Shown: positions 1-6,049 of the stretch, in pieces
How positions within the stretch are numbered: position 1 is the first letter of the stretch
How the letters are laid out: every line of letters starts with the position of its first letter
Assembly (NCBI GenBank): GCA_943368675.1
Contig: CALRLN020000344.1
Location: forward strand, 1-6,049
From: Emticicia sp943368675
GTDB lineage: Bacteria > Bacteroidota > Bacteroidia > Cytophagales > Spirosomataceae
Length of the DNA: 6,049 nucleotides
Direction of reading: 5' to 3'
Translations under genes and position numbers: made by a program
The notes under the pieces: model-generated
Told to the model about the DNA's origin: nothing
Database searches by the model: none
What the model saw: the letters and a program-made list of their open reading frames with translations, nothing else

Positions 1-3000
1 TTTGCACTGGACCCCAATTTTATTTCAAACGGAAATGTTTATTTATTTTATGTGGTCGACAGGCATCATTTGCTGAAGTTTGGCACCTCTCAATACAACG
101 CAGCCACTAACGAATATTATAATGCAACTATTGGTCGCATCACAAGATATACGGCTACTGCAAACTCAAATTTCTCTCAGATAAATTACAGTTCAAGAAA
201 AGTCCTTTTGGGAGAGACCAAATCAACTGGTATGCCTATTCTGCATGAATCACATGGAGTGGGGCAGATTGCTTTTGGTACAGACGGTACACTACTGGCA
301 AGTTTGGGTGACGGCGCCAGTTACGCCTCTGCTGACCAGGGTTCAGCAAGCGAAACATACTGGCAGACAGCCCTGAATGATGGTATTATCAGCAGTCAGG
401 AAAATGTCGGGGCGTACAGATGCCAGATGCTTAATTCCTTAAATGGTAAAATAATAAGAATTGACCCGAATACAGGAGATGGTCTCCCCTCAAATCCATA
501 TTGGGATGCAAATAATCCCCGTTCGGCGCAATCAAGAGTATGGGCCAGAGGGTTAAGGAATCCTTATCGTTTTGCCATCAAAACCGGAACGGGAAGCCCC
601 GACAGAAGTGATGGAGACCCAGGCGTATTTTTTATTGGTGATGTGGGCTGGAATACAAAAGAGGAACTCAATATACTTACTACTAAAGGACAGAACTTCG
701 GTTGGCCGTCATATGAAGGCTTAGACTTACAGCCTGCTTACAATAACAATACTTTTAAACCTTCCTCATTTGAAAGACCCAAATTAGACTGGCGTAATGG
801 AAGTACCGCAAGAGGATATATCAATGGTACAATCTATAACGTCGGCAGCGCTCAACTGGCTGGCACCTCTTTTACCGGAAATGCTTCTACGGGCGGATTC
901 TGGTATACTGGTTCAAGTTTCCCTGCAGAATATAAAAACACCTATTTTCATGCTGATTATGGCGGTGGATGGATCAGGAATATCAGCTTTGATGATAACC
1001 TTAACCCAACTCAGGTCCGGAATTTCGTTCCTAATGGGAGCGGTCCTATTCTGTACTTAGCTCAGCAACCTTTTCAGGATGCACTGCTATATGTCAAATA
1101 CCCCGATGAGATAAGGCGTGTTTCTTATAGCCAGTCGGGCAATAAAATTCCGACAGCAATTGCATCATCAGACAAAATCTTTGGCGCATCACCTTTAACT
1201 ATACAATTTACGGGAGATCAATCTTATGACCCGGAAAACGGGAATTTATCCTACCTCTGGGAGTTTGGCGATGGAAGTACGAGTACCTCAGCCAATCCGT
1301 TGAAAACATTCAATACAACAGGCGCTAATGCTTATCAGGTAAAGTTGACCGTTACGGACAATGCGGGAGCAAAGAGTTCGACGAATATCCTGATTTCACC
1401 GAACAATACTCCGCCTGTTATTAATTCAAGCACTTTAAGCGAACTCAACACTTTTCAGGTAAGTGGTAAAACCTATCTGACTTTAGATTGTTCGGCTACT
1501 GATAATGAAACTGCTGCAACGCAATTGAATTATAGCTGGCAGGTAGCCTTATTTCACAATGAGCATAACCACCCTGAACCACCTATTAATCAAAGAACAA
1601 CCTCAACTGTTATCTCTCCCGTAGGTTGCGATGGCGCCACTTATTGGTATAGAATTACACTCACAGTTCAGGATGCACAAGGTTTAGCAACTTCAATAAA
1701 TAAAGATATTTATCCAAATTGCGGAGGTACGCCTCAAACTATTACCTTCAATGAATTAATTGATAGACTCAATACTGATTCGCCTTTCAGCATCAATGCC
1801 GCTTCTACGTCTAATTTGCCGATTTCTTATTATGTGTTAAGTGGCCCAGCAACGGTAGCAGGTAATATTGTTACGCTAACAGGTATTCCCGGCACTATAA
1901 GTATTGCAGCTACCCAACCAGGTAATAACAGTTTTGCTCCTGCAAGGCCTGTTATCCGGACATTTACCGTAAGTAAAAAGGCAGACACTCCAACTACTCC
2001 GCCAGCACCTGATGGCAACGGTAATGGATTGGCGGCTACCTATTTTGATAATATGGATCTTACAAACCCCAAATTAGCAAGAATTGATACAAAAATTGAT
2101 TTTAACTGGGCTACAGGCGCACCTGCAACGGGCATTGCTACTGATACTTATTCTGCAAGATGGGAGGGAGAAATACTACCTAAATATACAGAAACCTATA
2201 CTTTAAGTGCATCAGCCGATGATGGAATCAGGGTTTGGATTAATAGTCAGTTAGTGCTAGACAAATGGGTTGACCAGTCTTTTACAACTTATAATTTCAA
2301 TGTAAACCTGATAGCCGGGCAAAAAGTACCTATCAGGATTGAATATTATGAAAATGGCGGAGATGCAGCAGTCAGACTGGAATGGACAAGTGCAAGCCAG
2401 GTGAAGGAAGTAATACCGCAAAGCCAGCTATTTGGTATTGTGGTGCCAATTACACCTACCACACCAACGGACGGAAACGGGAATGGTCTGGCAGCTACCT
2501 ACTTTGATAACGCTAATTTGACTAACCCGAAAATTACCAGAATAGATGCCAGAATTGATTTTAACTGGGGCAATGCCTCACCAGATCCGATAGTCGGAAG
2601 TGAGAGTTTTTCTGCTCGTTGGCAGGGCCAGATTTTACCGAGGTATTCAGAAAAATATACCTTTAGTATCACCTCTGACGATGGCGTGAAAGTATGGATC
2701 AATAATCAATTGAAGGTCGATAAGTGGGTAACCCAGTCTTCAGTTACTAATACTTTTACAGTAGATATGGTTGCAGGTCAGAAAGCGGCTATTTTGATTG
2801 AGTATTATGATAATACAGGCAATGCCATGATAAAACTGGAATGGGCAAGCGCAAGTCAGGTAAAAGAGGTAATACCACAAAGCCAGTTGTTTGGTATAGA
2901 ACCCGAGCCGATTGCAGGTACAGGTTTAACAGGTAGTTATTACAATAACAGAGATTTGAGCAGTTTAAAATTAACCCGCATAGATAAGACAATCAACTTT

Positions 3001-3669
3001 AACTGGGGAAATGGCTCACCTGCTTCAAGTATCTCTGCTGATACTTATTCTGTTCGTTGGGAGGGTTTTTTGCTGCCTCGCACTACTCAGGTATATACAA
3101 TTATGATAACAGGAGATGATGGAGTAAGGGTTTGGATTGATAACAGATTGATAATTAATAAGTGGATTGACCAACCGCCAACTACTCATTCGTATGCTAT
3201 ATTACTTTCAGGCGGTGTAAAAGTGCCTGTTAAAATAGAGTATTACGAGAATACAGGCGGAGCCGTTGCCAAATTGGAGTGGTCTGGGCCGAATCAGGCT
3301 AGAGAAGTAATACCGCAGAGTCAGTTATTTCCTAAAATAAGTACCTCGGGCATTATTAATGACTCACAGATTCCGGAGATGATGAGTGATATGCTCTTGT
3401 CAGAAACACTCGAAGCAAGTGACATTGCGCTTTTCCCGAATCCGGCCGACGATGTTGTAAAGATTCAGCTAAATAAACTTGCGTATAGCACAGTAAGATT
3501 GCAGATGATTAATGAAAGAGGGGTTGTTGTTCATCAGGAATCATTCAGCAATAAGGCCGAACACCAATTGTCTACAAAACCATATAGCAGTGGTATTTAC
3601 TTTTTATGGTTGGAAGATGAAACCCAACAAATACAAAAATCAGTCAAAAAACTGATTATAGTACACTAA
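1..3669 (+). CDS. T9SS-secreted PQQ-dependent glucose/sorbosone dehydrogenase-like protein with PKD and three PA14 domains (5' end missing)
   Basis: The frame is open from base 1, so the true start is upstream; the GTG at 52 is internal, because the preceding residues (LDPNF, GNVYLFYVV) already match the family. Numbering from base 1, residues 1-380 form a GSDH-type six-bladed propeller: His85 in HGVGQ, Asp104 in LGDGAS, SLNGKIIRIDP (146-156), GLRNP (184-188), GDVGW (213-217), NFGWPSYEG (232-240). In characterised soluble glucose dehydrogenases, equivalent His, Asp and Arg-Asn residues contact PQQ and substrate, so oxidation of a sugar or related alcohol is likely; the substrate is unknown. 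Next come a PKD domain (about 383-467, WEFGDG at 420-425), a beta-sandwich-like segment (468-574), an Ig-like segment (577-660), PA14 domains (671-812, 824-965, 973-1110) and a T9SS sorting domain (about 1141-1222). PKD and PA14 domains usually bind glycans or act as spacers. Expected location is the cell surface or medium. Enzyme activity is inferred; the domain calls are strong. Confidence 0.9.
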   Translation, partial: FALDPNFISNGNVYLFYVVDRHHLLKFGTSQYNAATNEYYNATIGRITRYTATANSNFSQINYSSRKVLLGETKSTGMPILHESHGVGQIAFGTDGTLLASLGDGASYASADQGSASETYWQTALNDGIISSQENVGAYRCQMLNSLNGKIIRIDPNTGDGLPSNPYWDANNPRSAQSRVWARGLRNPYRFAIKTGTGSPDRSDGDPGVFFIGDVGWNTKEELNILTTKGQNFGWPSYEGLDLQPAYNNNTFKPSSFERPKLDWRNGSTARGYINGTIYNVGSAQLAGTSFTGNASTGGFWYTGSSFPAEYKNTYFHADYGGGWIRNISFDDNLNPTQVRNFVPNGSGPILYLAQQPFQDALLYVKYPDEIRRVSYSQSGNKIPTAIASSDKIFGASPLTIQFTGDQSYDPENGNLSYLWEFGDGSTSTSANPLKTFNTTGANAYQVKLTVTDNAGAKSSTNILISPNNTPPVINSSTLSELNTFQVSGKTYLTLDCSATDNETAATQLNYSWQVALFHNEHNHPEPPINQRTTSTVISPVGCDGATYWYRITLTVQDAQGLATSINKDIYPNCGGTPQTITFNELIDRLNTDSPFSINAASTSNLPISYYVLSGPATVAGNIVTLTGIPGTISIAATQPGNNSFAPARPVIRTFTVSKKADTPTTPPAPDGNGNGLAATYFDNMDLTNPKLARIDTKIDFNWATGAPATGIATDTYSARWEGEILPKYTETYTLSASADDGIRVWINSQLVLDKWVDQSFTTYNFNVNLIAGQKVPIRIEYYENGGDAAVRLEWTSASQVKEVIPQSQLFGIVVPITPTTPTDGNGNGLAATYFDNANLTNPKITRIDARIDFNWGNASPDPIVGSESFSARWQGQILPRYSEKYTFSITSDDGVKVWINNQLKVDKWVTQSSVTNTFTVDMVAGQKAAILIEYYDNTGNAMIKLEWASASQVKEVIPQSQLFGIEPEPIAGTGLTGSYYNNRDLSSLKLTRIDKTINFNWGNGSPASSISADTYSVRWEGFLLPRTTQVYTIMITGDDGVRVWIDNRLIINKWIDQPPTTHSYAILLSGGVKVPVKIEYYENTGGAVAKLEWSGPNQAREVIPQSQLFPKISTSGIINDSQIPEMMSDMLLSETLEASDIALFPNPADDVVKIQLNKLAYSTVRLQMINERGVVVHQESFSNKAEHQLSTKPYSSGIYFLWLEDETQQIQKSVKKLIIVH
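2011..3330 (+). repeat. Three tandem PA14-domain coding repeats
   Basis: Three in-frame repeats lie at 2011-2436, 2470-2895 and 2917-3330. Each begins with a G-x-GL-x-x-x-Y-[FY]-x-N motif, carries a W-x-G...LP core and the PA14 signature DDG-[IV]-[RK]-VWI (DDG at residues 740-742, 893-895 and 1039-1041), then a KW[IV]-x-Q segment and [IV]EYY-[ED]-N, and ends in EVIPQSQLF. The first two units are equally long (426 bases) and are separated by a short Pro/Thr linker; the third is slightly shorter and the most diverged, with a different linker. Codons in matching positions often differ at third bases, so the duplications look old rather than recent. PA14 is a beta-barrel often found in glycosidases, adhesins and other surface proteins, where it commonly binds carbohydrate. 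Confidence 0.88.
3421..3666 (+). other. T9SS type A C-terminal sorting domain (coding segment)
   Basis: The last ~80 residues of the GSDH protein show the hallmarks of the Por secretion tail: ALFPNPADD near the start (PNP at residues 1146-1148), a V-x-[IL]-x-L strand, a [VL]-x-[ML]-x-[ND]-x-x-G-x-V-V segment, SSGIYFLWL (SGIY at 1197-1200), and a Lys-rich end (KSVKKLIIV). In characterised systems this beta-sandwich is recognised by the outer-membrane T9SS machinery and removed on export, often with attachment of A-LPS. A spacer rich in Ser, Met and acidic residues (about 1111-1140) separates it from the last PA14 unit. Confidence 0.88.
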
Positions 3670-3810
3670 AATCGAAAAAGTAAAAACGGTTTAAAGATTT
3701 TTTTATACATTGTAAGCAAAGTAAAGAATGGTATGTTGTTAAAAAGACACCATTAAAGGCATGGTTTTTGCGATTGATTACGTTAATTACAAAGCAGTTA
3801 TTATCTGGCA
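3670..3810. other. Intergenic gap, no firm regulatory site
   Basis: This 141-base AT-rich stretch separates two co-directional genes. The best structure seen is a weak hairpin: CCAT (3750-3753) pairs with ATGG (3761-3764) around a 7-base loop, and TTTTT (3765-3769) follows; A5 at 3741-3745 could add pairing across a bulge. As a terminator it would be poor, with only four stem pairs. A T7 run (3698-3704) lies soon after the upstream stop without a good stem. No clear match to the Bacteroidota promoter pattern (TTG near -33, TAnnTTTG near -7) was found. The gap is larger than in tightly packed operons, but co-transcription cannot be excluded. Confidence 0.4.
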
Positions 3811-6049
3811 ATGCTATTGAGAAGATTGATAATTTTTATCTTTTTTGCTACTTCTTCTTTTGTCGTTAATGCTCAAAGTTCATCTAAAGCACTTCAGAAA
3901 GCTGAAGCGCAATATGATGCTTTGGCATACGCAAAAGCAATAGAGTTGTATGAAGCTGCTTTGAAAAAACCTAAGGGCCTCACTGAAGAAGAAAGCCTGA
4001 AAGCAAAATTACAATTGGCCTTGGCTTATCGTCAGGTAAAAGACTTTGTGAATGCCGAGAGAGTTTTCAGAGAGGTTTTAAGTACAAACCCGGCACTCAA
4101 AGGCGATGATGTAAAAGCCTATCTGCAATTTGCACAGGTATTAACCAGTAACGGAAAATACACAGAAGCCAACCAATACTGGCAGAAATTCAATGAGATA
4201 CAGGAGCAGGATAAGAGAGGAGAAGAGTTTATTAAGCTCAATAGTAATCGGGGTGCTTTAGAAAGAAATGCAGGGAGCTACCAGATAGAATATATAGGTA
4301 TTAACTCAAGCAGTGCTGATTTCAGCCCGGTTTACTATAAAAAAGGACTGGTTTTTGTATCAGGCCGAACGGGCAATGCGACTATAAAAAGAGTCTTTAA
4401 CTGGGATGCTTCGTCTTTTCTTGACTTATTTTATTTAGAAGACCTGAAAGTGCTCAAAACCGAGTCAAACGCCTCTGCTATCGGCACAAGCTCATCAACT
4501 GCTGCGCAAGCTCCCGCCGCATCAAAAAGGCTGGGAAACGATTATTATACGCCTCCTACGTCTAACGATAGTAAAACAGTTGGTAGAAAGGGAAGTGACC
4601 ATGTAGCAGGGAGTAAAGATTTAGACTACGAAGAAGAGCCAACCGTTCCTACACAGAAATTCAGCAAGACACTTAATTCAAAATACCACGAAGGGCCATG
4701 TACGTTTTTTCATGATGGTTCAAAAATTATCTTTACCCGTAACAGCCAGAGTATAAACGGCGGGATTTTCGGACAGAAAAAAAATTCGGGTATTACCCGA
4801 CTGAAACTGTATATGGCTTTTTATGAAGACAACGAGTGGAAAAAGATACGTGAACTCCCTTTTAATAGTAATGACTTTTCGTGCGGGCATCCTGCCATCA
4901 CTATCGATGATAAAATTCTTTACTTTGTTTCAGATATGCCCGGTGGTTATGGTGGGACAGACATATGGATGACAAGATATAATAATGGAGAATGGACAAA
5001 GCCTGAAAATTTAGGAGCCAGCGTAAATACACGCGGCAATGAGATGTTTCCTTTTGTTGATGAAAGAGGCAATCTGTATTTTTCTTCTGATGGGCACCCC
5101 GGCCTGGGGGATTTGGACATTTTTTTCATGCCTATGAATACTGCTACTGGTATGCCATCAGCAAAAGCAAGAAATCTTGGAGCACCGCTTAATTCTAATA
5201 AAGACGATTTTGGTATTATAACCGATAGCGAACGTCGTACAGGTTTTTTAAGCAGCAATCGCAAAAGAGGCGGTAATGACGACGACATTTACAGGTTCAA
5301 TCGCCTGGGAACAGTTTACGGTTGCAGAGAACTGGTGATTAATATCTTTGATGCCGAAAGCAAGAAACCATTTGACCGTATCAGATTTGAATATGAAACC
5401 AAAGGAGAAACAGCTGCCAGAGAAAGTGCTATTACCAATAATCTGGGAACTATCAAACTCTGCCTTGAAGCTGACAATGACTTTAATTTCATTGTAAAAC
5501 AGAATGGTTATCAGACGTCCACTATAAGTTTTTCAAACAAGGATGCTTCAGACTATGAAGCCTCTAAATTGGATATTTACTTGAAACGTGTGCCTGTATT
5601 GGTTGAAAATACAAAGAAAAAACCGACTGAAACCCCTTCTGCTAATGCCCCTAACGAGATTTTACTTTCGAAAGGAAATAGAAACAATGTTTCTACTATT
5701 TTCAGAGGAGTAGTAACAGCAGGGCGGGATAGCACTGCGATTGCAGGAGTACTGATTCGCTTTATTAACCAATGTACCAATGAGGTACAGGAAATGGTTA
5801 CAGGGGCAGATGGCTCATACGAATTCAAGCGGGATCTGAATTGTGACTATTTGCTGGAGGCTGTCAAAGAAAACTTCGGAAGAAGCGCTGAATTAGTAGA
5901 GAAAGTAGCAGAGAAAAGAAGCATTGCTAATATCTTCAGAAAGAAGACAACCAAAACCAATGTGGGTTCTCTTTTTGATACAAAACTCTATAAAGTCGGC
6001 GATGTGGTGCAATTAGATAATATTTATTACGATTCCGAAAGTTATAAAA
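3811..6049 (+). CDS. OmpA-family PorE-like protein: TPR, PD40 propeller, regulatory-like domains (3' end missing)
   Basis: The frame runs open to the window end (746 full codons). The ATG at 3811 is the only good start: an in-frame TAA lies at 3784-3786 and no ATG, GTG or TTG lies between. No Shine-Dalgarno is evident. Residues 1-21 are a signal peptide (RR at 4-5, hydrophobic core, VNA|Q cleavage, no lipobox Cys). About 26-137 are helical TPR-like repeats. Propeller strands follow: FSPVYYKKGLVFVSG (171-185), EGPCTFFHDGSKIIFT (294-309), YFVSDMPGGYGGTDIW (371-386), YFSSDGHPGLGDLDIF (423-438) and LSSNRKRGGNDDDIYRF (480-496), all PD40/WD40-like. About 501-595 and 631-700 are carboxypeptidase-regulatory-like folds. 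VVQLDNIYYDSESYK (732-746) matches the first strand of an OmpA C-terminal domain, which normally binds peptidoglycan. PorE of the T9SS has this order, as do other Bacteroidota OmpA proteins paired with PorP/SprF-type partners, so the exact role is open. Likely periplasmic, facing the outer membrane. Confidence 0.85.
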   Translation, partial: MLLRRLIIFIFFATSSFVVNAQSSSKALQKAEAQYDALAYAKAIELYEAALKKPKGLTEEESLKAKLQLALAYRQVKDFVNAERVFREVLSTNPALKGDDVKAYLQFAQVLTSNGKYTEANQYWQKFNEIQEQDKRGEEFIKLNSNRGALERNAGSYQIEYIGINSSSADFSPVYYKKGLVFVSGRTGNATIKRVFNWDASSFLDLFYLEDLKVLKTESNASAIGTSSSTAAQAPAASKRLGNDYYTPPTSNDSKTVGRKGSDHVAGSKDLDYEEEPTVPTQKFSKTLNSKYHEGPCTFFHDGSKIIFTRNSQSINGGIFGQKKNSGITRLKLYMAFYEDNEWKKIRELPFNSNDFSCGHPAITIDDKILYFVSDMPGGYGGTDIWMTRYNNGEWTKPENLGASVNTRGNEMFPFVDERGNLYFSSDGHPGLGDLDIFFMPMNTATGMPSAKARNLGAPLNSNKDDFGIITDSERRTGFLSSNRKRGGNDDDIYRFNRLGTVYGCRELVINIFDAESKKPFDRIRFEYETKGETAARESAITNNLGTIKLCLEADNDFNFIVKQNGYQTSTISFSNKDASDYEASKLDIYLKRVPVLVENTKKKPTETPSANAPNEILLSKGNRNNVSTIFRGVVTAGRDSTAIAGVLIRFINQCTNEVQEMVTGADGSYEFKRDLNCDYLLEAVKENFGRSAELVEKVAEKRSIANIFRKKTTKTNVGSLFDTKLYKVGDVVQLDNIYYDSESYK
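4462..4659 (+). other. Low-complexity insert within the propeller of the OmpA-family protein
   Basis: Residues about 218-283 of the OmpA-family protein are rich in Ser, Thr, Ala and Pro (for example SSSTAAQAPAAS at 227-238), then Gly, Lys and Asp, with an acidic patch (DYEEEP, 272-277). The segment sits between the first propeller strand pair (ending about 217) and the next (from about 291). It looks disordered and surface exposed, and breaks the usual blade spacing. There is no frameshift, and codon use does not visibly change. Confidence 0.55.

Noticed and set aside
52..54. GTG as the start of the dehydrogenase gene
   Set aside because: The frame is open from base 1, and the 17 residues before this codon fit the GSDH propeller. 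The codon is internal and the gene starts upstream of the window.
797..1060. 87-codon + strand reading frame inside the dehydrogenase gene
   Set aside because: It lies wholly within the propeller-coding region in another frame. Its product shows no recognisable domain and the overlapping frame is clearly the real one.
1830..2992. Three minus-strand reading frames of 62-67 codons opposite the Ig-like and PA14 region
   Set aside because: They are antisense shadows of well-supported domains. They have no recognisable product, and the two at 2499-2702 and 2789-2992 simply mirror PA14 repeat sequence.
2011..3330. Repeats as a mobile element or recent assembly duplication
   Set aside because: The repeats are in frame, diverged at many third positions and follow PA14 domain boundaries, so they are protein domains and not an insertion or assembly artefact.
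3668..3704. AAAATC ... GATTTT inverted repeat after the dehydrogenase stop as a terminator
   Set aside because: The stem is almost all A-T with a loop over 20 bases and overlaps the stop codon, so a stable terminator hairpin is unlikely.
3706..3713. TACATTGT as a Bacteroidota -7 promoter element
   Set aside because: It matches TAnnTTTG only partly, and there is no TTG-type -33 element at the right distance upstream.
3763..3770. GGTTTTTG as a -7 element or TTTG as a -33 element for the OmpA-family gene
   Set aside because: The TA of the -7 consensus is missing. If the TTTG is taken as -33, the matching -7 would fall at the start codon with a poor sequence.
4947..5828. Minus-strand reading frames of 113 and 83 codons (4947-5288, 5577-5828)
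   Set aside because: Both are antisense to the propeller and regulatory-like domains of the OmpA-family gene, whose protein sequence is clearly real. Neither product resembles a known family.

Overview
This window looks like Bacteroidota (CFB group) chromosome. The main evidence is a long secreted protein ending in a type IX secretion system (T9SS) type A sorting domain, followed by a gene with a TPR / beta-propeller / regulatory-like / OmpA layout typical of that phylum. The predicted signal peptide is cut just before Gln (VNA|Q), a common Bacteroidota pattern, and translation starts lack a clear Shine-Dalgarno. The DNA is moderately AT-rich. I cannot name a genus.

Layout: two genes, both on the + strand, both cut by the window edges. 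(1) 1-3669 is the 3' part (1222 residues) of a very large multidomain protein. It has a PQQ-type glucose/sorbosone dehydrogenase (GSDH) beta-propeller, a PKD domain, a beta-sandwich-like segment with a His-rich motif, an Ig-like segment, three tandem PA14 domains and a T9SS C-terminal sorting domain. Its start and signal peptide lie upstream of the window. (2) 3670-3810 is a 141-base gap with no convincing promoter or terminator. (3) 3811 to the window end is the first 746 residues of an OmpA-family, PorE-like protein with a signal peptide, TPR helices, a PD40/WD40-like propeller holding a long low-complexity insert, and two carboxypeptidase-regulatory-like domains. It is cut just as the OmpA C-terminal domain appears to begin.

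Inferred roles: the first protein is probably exported across the outer membrane by T9SS and anchored on, or released from, the cell surface as a sugar or aldose dehydrogenase-like enzyme with carbohydrate-binding accessory domains. The second is probably a periplasmic protein tied to peptidoglycan through its OmpA domain; this architecture is that of PorE and related T9SS-associated proteins. A functional link between the two genes is suggested only by adjacency and the shared T9SS theme. I see no mobile element, CRISPR array, RNA gene or clearly new system here.
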